A stretch of 64,000 nt of DNA from Mesorhabditis belari (GCA_958450365.1 CAUEEP010000211.1:558001-622000); one strand, 5' to 3'; positions 1 through 9,931 are shown, counted from the first letter of the stretch. The notes: a model not told the origin generated them from the sequence alone. Program-made: numbers and translations.

Positions 1-577
1 TACAGTCGCGTAGTCGCAAAAGTTTTTTCGTATTTCATTTTTTTCAAAGCGCCCGTACTTTCAAAAAATGCATCTTTGGTATCAAAAAATAGCCCTGAAT
101 TTCAGCTATTTTTTGATAAATAAACGCGCATTGTAGCATAAACCAGTGTCAAGAAAAACTCGTTCAAAGCTAGACTACGCAACACTCCGCACCGTCATTA
201 TTGGGGGTGCGGTACTATTACAGTATTTACGCCAGGTCCGGTTTCCAAAAGTTGAAAGTTGTAAGTTGAAACAGTTCTCTAGCAAAATACTGGGCTTTTA
301 GCCTATCTTATGGCGGCGTTTAATCAAAGAACAAATCAAAACCTATTTATTTGTTCAAAAAGCTTTCTGAACGTGTGAAGAGAAAATTATTGAGGAGAAA
401 AAAATCATAAATCAATAAGGAAACGAAAGGAGAAAAGGGGAAAAATGGAAAGAGAAAGGCTGTGATTCAGAAAAGAAACAAACGAATTCCATACAACAAA
501 TCGAATATTTTGATGGGAAAATATGAAAAAGAAGGTGAGGGAAATTGTTTTCATCAAATATTGCTTAAAAATGAAGA
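1..577. other. left flank, no gene seen
   Basis: AT-rich sequence without a convincing open frame or exon signals. It ends where the terminal inverted repeat of the nested MITE begins. Short open frames on both strands here are compositional. Confidence 0.5.
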
Positions 578-666
578 TACAGGGTGCGCCAAAAGTTCCC
601 GTACTTGTATTTTCTGCATTTTTGGTAATTTTAGATAAAAGATACGATTTTAAAAGTAAGAAATTC
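578..666 (+). repeat. left terminal inverted repeat of the MITE
   Basis: 89 bp, exact reverse complement of 9031-9119. It starts TACAGGGTGCGCCAAAAG. Matching stops sharply after AAATTC at 666, which defines the repeat boundary. Confidence 0.9.
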
Positions 667-711
667 AGGTTAGAACTTGGTTTTCCCATACAAATTTCCA
701 TTAAAGGAAAT

Positions 712-1097
712 AACTGTAACAGTGCCCTGTAACTGTGCCCTGTAACTGTGCCCTGTAACTGTGCCCTGTAACTGCCCTGTAACTGTGCCCTGTAACAGTG
801 CCCTGTAACTGCCCTGTAACTGTGCCCTGTAACTGTGCCCTGTAACTGCCCTGTAACTGTGCCCTGTAACTGCCCTGTAACTGTGCCCTGTAACTGCCCT
901 GTAACTGTGCCCTGTAACTGCCCTGTAACTGTGCCCTGTAACTGCCCTGTAACTGCCCTGTAACTGTGCCCTGTAACAGTGCCCTGTAACAGTGCCCTGT
1001 AACTGTGCCCTGTAACTGTGCCCTGTAACTGTGCCCTGTAACTGTGCCCTGTAACTGTGCCCTGTAACTGTGCCCTGTAACTGTGCCCTGTAACTGT
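712..1097 (+). repeat. 13-bp minisatellite, left block
   Basis: Tandem copies of AACTGTGCCCTGT with an 11-bp variant lacking TG and a CAGTG variant. It continues directly on the other side of the retrotransposon (8772-8920), so the array was one block before insertion. Open frames across it are repeat artefacts. Confidence 0.93.
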
Positions 1098-1542
1098 TGA
1101 TCGAACTCTCGATCCTCACACACGTCAGTTAAAGGTTTTAAATTCTATAACGTGCCCTTGGGAACGTACGTAACCGTTGACTAAGTAACTTTTGCACAAG
1201 TAAAAGGCTATAAAAGGTTTCATATCTTATTCCGTGTGGTCTTTTTCTTTCATTTGAGTCTTCTCGATTCATTTTTGCTCTTGATCAAGTGATTTTTCTT
1301 TCGCATTCACTTTGCAAGTGATTCGTGTTCTCATTTATTAAGTGATTGTTTTCATTCATTTCTCAGTGAGTGTTTTATTTCTTGATTGTTGTACGTGGTG
1401 TTGTTAACGTGGAACGTAGTATTTTGCGTGGTGATTCAGGTGTTAAATAAAGTCTTGTTTCTTTAAGGAAGCAGACATAATCCACATTGAGACTCCACAG
1501 AAAGTAAAGCACGTTACACTATAACCTCATTTAGTTCATATA
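1098..1542 (+). repeat. 5' LTR
   Basis: 445 bp, same as 8327-8771. It begins TGATCG and ends TCATATA. It carries a TATAAAA at 1209-1215 and an AATAAA at 1446-1451, giving a plausible U3/R/U5 order. The 5-bp ACTGT lies just outside. Confidence 0.93.
1209..1215 (+). promoter_or_regulatory. TATA box in the LTR
   Basis: TATAAAA within GGCTATAAAAGG, about 110 bp into the LTR, likely directing the genomic transcript. The same motif is in the 3' LTR. Confidence 0.6.
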
Positions 1543-1628
1543 CGCAGGCCGGGAAACATACGTGTTGAGCCCATTCTACATTGAACCACGTGAACTAAAT
1601 TGAGGTGTTCGTGCAAGTGGTAGTCAAA

Positions 1629-3212
1629 ATGGTGGTACGTGTAACGACAGCCAAAATGGCTATTACCAAAGCGGTAAACAAGTTGAAAAATTATGAAGGT
1701 GAAATGAGGCAAGTGTTTGAAAAATTGGAAGAGCGTGAAGACCTCGTTGAATTGCAGAAAGCAATTGACTTGGCACTAGAAACAGTTCAAGCTTGTGAGA
1801 GAATCACAAGAATCGTTGAGAGCAAGATATATGAGGTGGAAGGGATCCTGAAGCCTGAAGAAGAAGCTGATTGGGATACTTATACGTTGGCTAAGGAGGA
1901 TGAGATGGAGCCATTAAAAGATTTGTTACAAAAAATCAAATCTAGACGTCACAATGCGGAAGCTGCATGCAGAAGAGAGCAGAAGTTCTCGCAAAAGCAA
2001 GCGGACGTTACACGGGTTTATGAAGGCCGGCAAGATGACAACGTTAATGCTCATGATGAGTTACACGTTTCCTTGCCCACCAACAAATTTACTATAGAGA
2101 TTCCTGAATTTGACGGGGAGGTGGAAAATTGGGAAAAGTATTGGAGCTATTTTGATAAATACGTGCACAGCAAGAGAGGAGACGATCTTGCAAAGTTAAA
2201 CATTCTTGTCAAAACGTGCAAGGGTGAGGCGGCAAAAATCATAAATATGATTCCAAATGACGTGGATTTTTACCCAAATATAATTCAGGAATTGAAATCG
2301 TATTACGGAAATACGCGTATTGTGAAGGCTGCTTGGTTGCAGAAGTTTGAGAAGATCCAAAGTGCAAATTCTCACGTAATGAGCTTAAAAAACACGTTTT
2401 ATGAAATTAAACAATTTCTAAAAGCGATGGAAGGATTAGGTGAATCCATGAATAATTCCATCACACGTAAATTGATCAAGTCACGTTTTCCATATCAAAT
2501 CTTAGCAGAAGTAAGTACTAAAGAGATGGAGTCGCCGCACGAGTGGTCAACAGATCTACTCATGGAACAGATTGAAAAGGCAATTTTGCATAAGCAAAAT
2601 GTAGACCGTTTCAAACAATATGAAATCAAAGTTAACGTGGAAACGAAAAGACAAGTGGAGCAAAAAAGGTTTGAGAGAAAAAGATGTATCTTTTGTGGTG
2701 GTGATCATGAAAACGTACGTTGCCGCAACAGCTTGTCAAAGCAACAAATTGTGGAAGTTTTAAAAATCAACCGGCTTTGCTGGATATGTTATGGAAATCA
2801 TAGCTCCAAATTTTGTACGTTGCCCAAGTGTGCCAACTGTTATGGTTTGCACAATGTACGAGTCTGCAATGAAAAGGCAGATAGAAATGTCAGTTATGTG
2901 CAAGAAAATAAGCGCACAAGTGGACCAGAAATGTATCATAAAAGCTATAATAATCAACGGTCGTATGAACCAAAGATTAAAGCAGAGGTGAATCACTTAC
3001 AAGTGTCCCCAAAAGCGTCAAATCAGAGAACGTATACGTATTTTGAAACGCCAGAGCCTGCAAAATTTTTTCGTGGCCCCACGGAAGAACAACAACATGT
3101 ATCAATCACGGAGGAAATGGATGGATCAACAAATGGATGGAACGAGCAAATGGCAAAGGATGGGTGCAACGAACAGATGGTGTGCCAAGGATCCGGATAC
3201 TTCCAGCAATGA
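1629..3212 (+). CDS. gag: gag polyprotein of the BEL/Pao element
   Basis: About 527 aa from the first ATG (the open frame runs slightly upstream from a GTG). The N-terminal part is coiled-coil-like and charged. The middle (about residues 155-330) resembles the DUF1759-type gag region of Pao elements. The C-terminal part holds three Cys-rich knuckles, CIFCGGDHENVRC, CWICYGNHSSKFC and CANCYGLHNVRVC, which in this family bind the RNA genome. The frame closes at 3212, well inside a second frame that encodes the protease. Confidence 0.9.
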   Translation: MVVRVTTAKMAITKAVNKLKNYEGEMRQVFEKLEEREDLVELQKAIDLALETVQACERITRIVESKIYEVEGILKPEEEADWDTYTLAKEDEMEPLKDLLQKIKSRRHNAEAACRREQKFSQKQADVTRVYEGRQDDNVNAHDELHVSLPTNKFTIEIPEFDGEVENWEKYWSYFDKYVHSKRGDDLAKLNILVKTCKGEAAKIINMIPNDVDFYPNIIQELKSYYGNTRIVKAAWLQKFEKIQSANSHVMSLKNTFYEIKQFLKAMEGLGESMNNSITRKLIKSRFPYQILAEVSTKEMESPHEWSTDLLMEQIEKAILHKQNVDRFKQYEIKVNVETKRQVEQKRFERKRCIFCGGDHENVRCRNSLSKQQIVEVLKINRLCWICYGNHSSKFCTLPKCANCYGLHNVRVCNEKADRNVSYVQENKRTSGPEMYHKSYNNQRSYEPKIKAEVNHLQVSPKASNQRTYTYFETPEPAKFFRGPTEEQQHVSITEEMDGSTNGWNEQMAKDGCNEQMVCQGSGYFQQ

Positions 3213-3405
3213 TGTCGTGGTATTAAATTCTTTATCTAACCATATCAACTCTGTAGCTAGTGTAAATCTAACATCTTCTTTAAGGGCAAAGGCCATAAAT
3301 CCAAAAACTCTACAATCGGCAAAGGCCACCATACTTTTTGACACGGGTGCATCAAAATCATTTATTTCGAAAAATCTCGTAAATAGTTTAAATTTAAAAA
3401 AGTGA
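3043..3405 (+). CDS. retrotransposon aspartic protease segment, separate frame
   Basis: Open frame overlapping the last 170 bp of gag in the next frame and ending at a TGA at 3403-3405. Its C-terminal part carries the retropepsin signature ILFDTGASKSFI, with the catalytic DTG. It has no ATG of its own after gag ends. Pol lies in yet another frame and opens at about 3398, a few bases before this stop, so protease and pol are offset by +1 across an A-rich TTAAAAAAG stretch. Whether this is programmed frameshifting or damage cannot be told from one copy. Confidence 0.75.
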   Translation: MKRQSLQNFFVAPRKNNNMYQSRRKWMDQQMDGTSKWQRMGATNRWCAKDPDTSSNDVVVLNSLSNHINSVASVNLTSSLRAKAINPKTLQSAKATILFDTGASKSFISKNLVNSLNLKK

Positions 3406-3418
3406 TCAAAGTGTTAAC

Positions 3419-6400
3419 GTGAAGATTCAGACTGTAAATGGATCGTTTTATCAAAAATCAAGTTTGCATGACGTGCAAATTTCAAGTGAAGGTAAAAATT
3501 TACCTACGTGTTTTGTTTTGTCTTTATTGGAGGTTCCTTCTTTACCAAAAATCGACACCGTGGTCGAGAAAGAAGGAAAACCAGACATCAGTAAAGCAAA
3601 CATAGATTTATTGGTCGGACAAGACCAAATGTGGCAAATTTTAAGTGAGAAAGTGTGGTCAAAAGACAAATATGGTCTGACCGAGATCCAAACCAAAGTG
3701 GGAAATATAAAGTGTGGTACGTTTAACGTGGAAAAGTTGACGGGAGAAGAAGTTACGTTATGCACAGCAATCGGGCAAGCAACAGAAGAAGATTTCTGGG
3801 CCCTAGAAAAAATTGGCATAACGGACTCCCCGGAAGCAAATGCTGTGCAGAAGGAAAATGATTTAGTGTTAGAAAGGTTCAAAAAAGATTTGATCATTGA
3901 AAAGGGTCAGATTTACGTAAAGTTTCCTTGGATTGATCAATCGATCAAGTTAAATGACAATTTCCCTTTGGCTAGACAGTGTTTAAATAGTTTGCTTAAA
4001 CAATTGAAAGCAAAAAATATGTTAGATCAGTACCACGAAGAGTTCATGAAACAGAAAGTGGCAAACGTGATTGAAGTAGCACCCAAAATTCCTACGGGGA
4101 ATTACGTGTACTATATTCCACATCAAGTTGTGGTAAAAAGTGACTCAAGAACCACAAAGTTCCGTATTGTTTTGAATGCTTCATCAAGGATGAAACAGCA
4201 AAAATCGTTGAATGACGTGATGTATCAGGGGCCATCGTTGATCCCAAATATGGTCGGAATATTGATAAGAGCCAGACTACGGCCTGTCTTGATTATTGGG
4301 GATGTGGAGAAAGCGTACCATCAGATACATCTCCAAGAAAGTGAAAGGGACTCAACGAGAATTCTATGGTTACGTGACCCTAAACTGCCAATATCGAAAG
4401 ATAACTTGGTCATTTACAGGTATACGCGAGCACCTTTCGGGGTACGTGCAAGTGCATTTTTATTAGCTAGTTCACTAATCCAAGTGATAGAAAAGGAAGA
4501 TGATGAGGAAATGAAAGATGACATAAAGAACAATATGTACGTGGATAATTTGATAGTAAGTGCGGATACTACCGAAAAGGCGGTGGAAAAATACCGCAAA
4601 TTTAAGGATACGTTTGCAAAGTATAAAATGAATATACGTGAATTTTCTTCAAACTGTGATCAAACTTTAAACAAAGTTGCACAGGAAGATAGAATTGATG
4701 ACCAGGAAATTAAGCTATTGGGAACAATGTGGAATCGTGAAAAGGACACAATTACTCAAAGTACAAGCTTGATTACCGAAGGTCCTCTCAGCAAAAGGAA
4801 AGTGTTACAAGTGATTGCTCAAAACTTTGATCCACTGGGTGTAGCCATACCGGTCATAGTGGAAGCAAAAGTGTTTTACCAAAAACTGTGGTCCAACAAG
4901 TTGTACGGATGGGACACAGAGTTAAGTGATGACGATGCGAAAACGTGGCGAGAAATAATCAAAGTATATGGAAAGCCTACAAAGTTCACAATTCCACGTT
5001 ACGTATCGGAAGTTGGGAAACATCCCACGCTGAATCTGATAATATTTTCGGATGCTTCAGCAAAAGCTTTCGCAGTAGTCAGCTACATTCAAGTGGTCAA
5101 AGAAAATGAATGTACAACGTCCATTTTGTTTGCAAAAAATCGACTCAATCCGCAAAAAACCAAGGCGACAATTCCCAAGCTGGAGTTGCTGGCCATTGAA
5201 TCTGCGGTAAGGCAAGGAAAATACCTGATCCAAGAGACACGTCTCAAATTTAAGAACGTTTACGTATTCAGTGATTCGAAGGTCGCACTATCGTGGGTGT
5301 CAAACTCTAATTTGAGTGAAACAAACGTGGGAAAGTTTGTAAAAAATAGAGTCGCAAGCATAATCCAAGTAATTAAAGAATTGGAAAAGGAACGTCAAGT
5401 GTCATTTTATCACGTCCCAAGAGAAGATAATCCGGCTGATTTTGGTACAAAAGGAAAATGCTTTAAAGAACTTGAAAAGAGTATTTGGTTCTCAGGACCA
5501 AAATTTCTTTTAAAAGACCAAACGCAATGGCCAAGTTATCTAACAAAGTTTGAATGTGATTCAAGTGAAAAGGAAATATACGTAAACGTGGCGATCCAAG
5601 AGGAAAGTGAAAGGACGGTGGACGTAGAGAGATACAGTGATTATTTCAAGTTATTAAATATAACAGCTTACGTTATACAATTTATTAGAAACATCAAAGC
5701 ACGTGCCGGAGGTTCGCTTCCACGGGTGACCGCTCGAGTTGATCCCAAGAACGTTGATCGGCCGACGGTAGAAAGCCTAAAAGGAGCAGAAGAATTACTA
5801 ATACGTGAACATCAAAAGGAAAACAAAAAAGAATTCCAAAGCTTTGAAAATGAAGTAGAAGTGGACCTGGCGGGAGTGCTACGTAAGAAAGATCGATTGG
5901 AAAACGCGTTCTTGAATGAAAATCAAACGCAACCAATCTTAATTCATCACAAATCACATCTTGCAAAGTTGATAATAAGTCATTATCATCAAATAAACAA
6001 TCATGCAAGTATGGCGGCTACATTGGCAGCAATTAGAAGCAAGTACTGGATCACGAAAGGTAGACAGGGCGTAAAAAACGTGACGGAAAAGTGTGTCATT
6101 TGCAAACGTTATACCGGAAGACCATACAAAACACCATTAATGGCAAAGTTACCAGAAATGAGGACAAAAAGAGCTATTCCCTTTGAAAATATTGGGATAG
6201 ACTATTTTGGGCCATTTGAGGTCTGGGACAATTACGTAGACGGTGAAATGCAAGTTTGGGCAGTCATATTTACATGTACGACCACAAGATTGATTCATCT
6301 GGAACTGGTGGACAACTTGCAAACAAGTACTTTTATCAAGACGCTAAGAAAATTTTGCGCAAGACGTGGAAAGCCCAAGCTGATAATTTCGGATAACGCT

Positions 6401-7243
6401 AAAACGTTTGTAATGGCAAAAGACTATTTACGTAAAGATCAAGAACACAAGAAAAGGAAGTGTTTTGAAGAAACACTGGCGAATTACGGCATTAAATGGC
6501 AATTTACCACTCCTTTGTGTCCTTGGGAAGGGGGAATATACGAGAGATTAATTGGAGCGGTCAAGTTAGCTCTAAATAAAACAAAGGGCAATCGAAGTTT
6601 ATCAAAAAGTGAATTTGAGCTCACGTTAATTGAAATTGAAGGGATAATCAATTCGAGACCCCTTACGTACACGTATTCTGAACCTGACGCTCAAGTGCTA
6701 AGACCTATAGACTTTTTGTGCCCAGGAAAAAGGCTAAATTTACAAATTGAAGTGGCAAATGAAGTGAACGTAAACTACGGAGAAAAAGTTTTAGCCACTC
6801 ATACGCAAGTAAGAGAAGCAGTAAAGAGTGCAAACTATTACTTGGACATTGTTTGGAAAGCATACAATACCGAGTATTTAAATGCGCTACGTGAAAGGAA
6901 AACCATAAATAAGTTTGGTCAGTACTCAAAACAGGAAATTCAAGTGGGAGATTTGGTCTTTCTAATGAACGAAGGCACAAAAAGAGGAGAATACGCAAGA
7001 GCAAGGGTGATCGAACTAGTCAAAAGCGCTGATGGAAAATTACGTAGCGCCATAGTGCTAACGGCAAATAGAAAACACGTTGAAAGGCACATAAAATTCC
7101 TGATTCCAATGGAAATACGTGCAGACGAAAGTGAAAAGGTTGAAATCGAAAAGAAAGTACGCCTACGCAACTATCCAAGAAACGCGAAAAGAAAAGGCGT
7201 AAAATACAAAGATGATTCATCGTCTTCTGAATCCGAAAAGTGA
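3419..7243 (+). CDS. pol: pol: reverse transcriptase, RNase H, integrase
   Basis: About 1,274 aa. Reverse transcriptase occupies roughly residues 220-420, with MYVDNLIVSA at about 374 in place of the more common YVDD. The Peptidase_A17/RNase H part follows (IIFSDAS near 544, VFSDSKVALSW near 620). The integrase has a zinc-binding HHCC region (about 840-900, ending CVICKR), then DDE core residues in GIDYFGP (about 927), IISDNAK (about 991) and WEGGIYE (about 1037). A C-terminal DUF5641-like domain (VGDLVFLMNEG, about 1175) closes it, an order typical of BEL/Pao. The frame has no internal stops, so the copy could still be active if the protease frame is reached. Confidence 0.92.
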   Translation: MKIQTVNGSFYQKSSLHDVQISSEGKNLPTCFVLSLLEVPSLPKIDTVVEKEGKPDISKANIDLLVGQDQMWQILSEKVWSKDKYGLTEIQTKVGNIKCGTFNVEKLTGEEVTLCTAIGQATEEDFWALEKIGITDSPEANAVQKENDLVLERFKKDLIIEKGQIYVKFPWIDQSIKLNDNFPLARQCLNSLLKQLKAKNMLDQYHEEFMKQKVANVIEVAPKIPTGNYVYYIPHQVVVKSDSRTTKFRIVLNASSRMKQQKSLNDVMYQGPSLIPNMVGILIRARLRPVLIIGDVEKAYHQIHLQESERDSTRILWLRDPKLPISKDNLVIYRYTRAPFGVRASAFLLASSLIQVIEKEDDEEMKDDIKNNMYVDNLIVSADTTEKAVEKYRKFKDTFAKYKMNIREFSSNCDQTLNKVAQEDRIDDQEIKLLGTMWNREKDTITQSTSLITEGPLSKRKVLQVIAQNFDPLGVAIPVIVEAKVFYQKLWSNKLYGWDTELSDDDAKTWREIIKVYGKPTKFTIPRYVSEVGKHPTLNLIIFSDASAKAFAVVSYIQVVKENECTTSILFAKNRLNPQKTKATIPKLELLAIESAVRQGKYLIQETRLKFKNVYVFSDSKVALSWVSNSNLSETNVGKFVKNRVASIIQVIKELEKERQVSFYHVPREDNPADFGTKGKCFKELEKSIWFSGPKFLLKDQTQWPSYLTKFECDSSEKEIYVNVAIQEESERTVDVERYSDYFKLLNITAYVIQFIRNIKARAGGSLPRVTARVDPKNVDRPTVESLKGAEELLIREHQKENKKEFQSFENEVEVDLAGVLRKKDRLENAFLNENQTQPILIHHKSHLAKLIISHYHQINNHASMAATLAAIRSKYWITKGRQGVKNVTEKCVICKRYTGRPYKTPLMAKLPEMRTKRAIPFENIGIDYFGPFEVWDNYVDGEMQVWAVIFTCTTTRLIHLELVDNLQTSTFIKTLRKFCARRGKPKLIISDNAKTFVMAKDYLRKDQEHKKRKCFEETLANYGIKWQFTTPLCPWEGGIYERLIGAVKLALNKTKGNRSLSKSEFELTLIEIEGIINSRPLTYTYSEPDAQVLRPIDFLCPGKRLNLQIEVANEVNVNYGEKVLATHTQVREAVKSANYYLDIVWKAYNTEYLNALRERKTINKFGQYSKQEIQVGDLVFLMNEGTKRGEYARARVIELVKSADGKLRSAIVLTANRKHVERHIKFLIPMEIRADESEKVEIEKKVRLRNYPRNAKRKGVKYKDDSSSSESEK

Positions 7244-7476
7244 GCAAGTTGCGCAATAAATTAAGCGCAAACTTTTATGTGTGTAATATTTAAAAGTTTA
7301 ATTTGGCGCATAAATTACGTTTAATTGATTTTGATTATACATTACGTTTTATTAGCTCAAAAAGGCAATCTGTGAATAATAGTAACATGTTTTTTTTCTT
7401 TTTTCTTTTTCTTTTTGCTTTACGTTCTCAAGTGTTATTTGTCAGTACAACAATAACGTGCACATTACAGGTACGA

Positions 7477-8115
7477 ATGACTGATGCTCCAGCAGCAAAA
7501 ACACAAATCGGCGGAGATCAAACGAGTAACACGCAAGAAAGTCGTGAAGTGAGAGAAAAATCAACAGAAAGTATGGGCACTGAGACAAAAGCATTTGAGA
7601 TGCAAGATATCTCCGAGGCTCTCAGCGATATTATTCCTAAAATTGGAATAGCCGTTGGGCGCGAATCACAAAACGTGGTGCAAAAGATGCACGAGATCAT
7701 GAGAGCCGAGACGAGAGAAATATTAGCCACTCTCAAAACGTATATTGATTTACGCATTGAGGGAATAGAAAAGTTGGCGAAATCACAACATGAAGATGTG
7801 ATACGTGAATTACGTAGAGAAGTAAATAAAAGGAAGCTGCAAGAAGACGTGGATGAAATGGAAGAAGATCCGGTAAAGCGGAAGATCTTAAAAGTTCATC
7901 CACAAACGTGTCCATTTTGCAATCACGATTGCAAAGACGTAATTAAGTGCGCGCTTAAGGTGCCGATCAATCAAAGACTCGAAATTGCCCGAGCGAAAAA
8001 TATATGTCAAGATCTGATGTGCTACAAGAGCCACAAGGGACCGTGCAACAAGCGTAATATGACCATCTGCAGCCGCTGCCAAGGAAATCATCACATCGTC
8101 TTCTGCCGATTATAA
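7477..8115 (+). CDS. third ORF: coiled coil plus gag-like Cys-rich knuckles
   Basis: 212 aa from the ATG at 7477. That ATG lies behind CACATTACAG, a possible 3' splice site after a long T/C tract, so a spliced subgenomic mRNA is plausible. The frame also extends upstream to an ATG at 7387, which would add a very Phe-rich hydrophobic N-terminus. Residues 60-130 are acidic/basic and helical. The C-terminus has CPFCNHDCKDVIKC, then a Cys/His cluster ending CSRCQGNHHIVFC. This order and spacing parallel the three knuckles of the element's own gag, so I infer a gag-derived or gag-mimicking nucleic-acid-binding protein rather than an envelope. Function unknown. Confidence 0.7.
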   Translation: MTDAPAAKTQIGGDQTSNTQESREVREKSTESMGTETKAFEMQDISEALSDIIPKIGIAVGRESQNVVQKMHEIMRAETREILATLKTYIDLRIEGIEKLAKSQHEDVIRELRREVNKRKLQEDVDEMEEDPVKRKILKVHPQTCPFCNHDCKDVIKCALKVPINQRLEIARAKNICQDLMCYKSHKGPCNKRNMTICSRCQGNHHIVFCRL

Positions 8116-8326
8116 AAGAATCAACATCGCCACAGCTTCGATCTACCGGATTACGTATTCATTTTCTTTTCAATCAATTAGTCAAGGATTTGATGAATTT
8201 TGATATCTTTACTTAAATTCTTTTGGATCACTCTAAAATGTACACTTAACCTTAGAAATCTCTTTCAGCCTTAGTGGGAAGTACGCTAGAAAAACTAGCG
8301 TATTACATTCTTTTTCATGGTGGGAG

Positions 8327-8771
8327 TGATCGAACTCTCGATCCTCACACACGTCAGTTAAAGGTTTTAAATTCTATAACGTGCCCTTGGGAACGTACGT
8401 AACCGTTGACTAAGTAACTTTTGCACAAGTAAAAGGCTATAAAAGGTTTCATATCTTATTCCGTGTGGTCTTTTTCTTTCATTTGAGTCTTCTCGATTCA
8501 TTTTTGCTCTTGATCAAGTGATTTTTCTTTCGCATTCACTTTGCAAGTGATTCGTGTTCTCATTTATTAAGTGATTGTTTTCATTCATTTCTCAGTGAGT
8601 GTTTTATTTCTTGATTGTTGTACGTGGTGTTGTTAACGTGGAACGTAGTATTTTGCGTGGTGATTCAGGTGTTAAATAAAGTCTTGTTTCTTTAAGGAAG
8701 CAGACATAATCCACATTGAGACTCCACAGAAAGTAAAGCACGTTACACTATAACCTCATTTAGTTCATATA
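8327..8771 (+). repeat. 3' LTR
   Basis: 445 bp, identical to the 5' LTR by eye. It is preceded by GGTGGGAG, a candidate polypurine tract for plus-strand priming. Confidence 0.93.
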
Positions 8772-8920
8772 ACTGTGCCCTGTAACTGTGCCCTGTAACT
8801 GTGCCCTGTAACTGTGCCCTGTAACTGTGCCCTGTAACTGTGCCCTGTAACTGTGCCCTGTAACTGTGCCCTGTAACTGTGCCCTGTAACTGTGCCCTGT
8901 AACTGTGCCCTGTAACTGTG
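8772..8920 (+). repeat. 13-bp minisatellite, right block
   Basis: Eleven or so regular AACTGTGCCCTGT units directly following the 3' LTR. First five bases ACTGT repeat those immediately before the 5' LTR (1093-1097), consistent with a 5-bp target-site duplication, although in a tandem array such a match is expected anyway. Confidence 0.9.
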
Positions 8921-9030
8921 CGACCAAAGCGCCCCTGAGCGGACCCTCTTCTCAATCACTTGTCTTAAATAGCGTTGCACTTATAAATTAACCAGAAACG
9001 TTTTCTAAATCAGTTTTTCGCGAGGAATTC

Positions 9031-9119
9031 GAATTTCTTACTTTTAAAATCGTATCTTTTATCTAAAATTACCAAAAATGCAGAAAATACAAGTACGGGA
9101 ACTTTTGGCGCACCCTGTA
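9031..9119 (-). repeat. right terminal inverted repeat of the MITE
   Basis: 89 bp, exact reverse complement of 578-666. It ends ...GCGCACCCTGTA, and the sequence beyond it (9120 on) is unrelated to the left flank. Confidence 0.9.
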
Positions 9120-9931
9120 TTACAGTAGTTTGGTGTCTCTTTGTACTCTACAGCCTTCTCGTTTCAATAAAAGCTTATTCTACTAAAGAAAAAGCGAATA
9201 TAAATAGATACTTAGTTATTTAATTTGATATTTTTACAGCTGTAAATATAATCTTTTGAATCGTTTCCAGAAAAATCGGGTGTTGCTTTCTTCAGAAGAA
9301 GATAGATGCTGGAGAAGGCCACAATTTCGGTGTTGTTCATCATTAAAGTCATCATTAAAGTGATCAACTAAATATAATTCATCATTAGAGTCAAAATCTA
9401 TTCACTGTTTAATAGAAATGACTATTAAATAAGCATCGAATGCGCCAGAAGGGGTTTCTTTTGTTCGAGAGATTTGTTCAAAACAAAGTTCTTTTCGTTT
9501 TCTTTTTCTTAATCATGTTTTCCTCCTTTTTCATTATATCTTTTGTTCGATCAACCCTGAACCTGTCACTTCTTTTTTTCTTTCTCAAGTATCTAAAATC
9601 CCGAGAAACACTTTTTTTTGACATCACTTTTAGAGAAACTTTTTAAAAAAAGAAAACAAAATCTCCAAAATCATGGAATCCTTGAGAATTTTAAAAGAAA
9701 AAGAAAGCAAAAATCATTTGAGGGAAAGAAAATTCTATTCGTTTTCGGTGATAAAAGGTGACTAAAAAGAGAAAACTACTGTCCTCTGTTCTTTAAATAT
9801 TGTCCGATTTGCCGAATGCTGAATTTTGATCCCATTCAATTCACAGTTTGATTCCGCATCAAATCAGAAAAAAAAATTAGGTAAAACGGATAAAATCTGA
9901 AAGAAGGATTACGATAGCTTTTCTAAATTAT
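9120..9931. other. AT-rich spacer, no gene seen
   Basis: T-rich stretches and short hydrophobic frames without splice context. It contains a small tandem CATCATTAAAGT motif near 9340-9385. Nothing coding is supported. Confidence 0.5.

Larger units (their letters stand above)
1098..8771 (+). mobile_element. BEL/Pao-type LTR retrotransposon, near intact and young
   Basis: A 7.67-kb element flanked by 445-bp direct LTRs that I read as identical base for base, implying very recent insertion. Inside, in order: gag with three zinc knuckles, aspartic protease, reverse transcriptase with a YVDN active site, RNase H, an H2C2/DDE integrase and, unusually, a third ORF. Gag, protease and pol lie in three different frames, so they are joined by frameshifting, by splicing, or not at all. 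A short purine tract (GGTGGGAG) precedes the 3' LTR. No primer site beginning TGG follows the 5' LTR; the GGCCGGGAA at 1547-1555 could pair with a tRNA-Gly T-arm (inference). Confidence 0.93.
578..9119. mobile_element. Tc1/mariner-type MITE, interrupted by a BEL/Pao element
   Basis: The two ends, 578-666 and 9031-9119, are perfect inverted copies of each other over 89 bp and begin TACAGGGTGCGCC, so TA is the likely target duplication, as in Tc1/mariner elements. Between the ends there is no transposase. The element's own sequence is a short unique piece, a 13-bp minisatellite and another unique piece; removing the retrotransposon leaves roughly 870 bp. It is therefore read as a non-autonomous element. 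The family assignment rests on the TA and the terminal repeats only. Confidence 0.8.

Noticed and set aside
670..1123. Two overlapping minus-strand frames of 140-149 codons (YRAQLQG / VTGHS repeats)
   Set aside because: Pure translation of the 13-bp minisatellite; the same peptides appear at 8743-8980 from the right half of the array.
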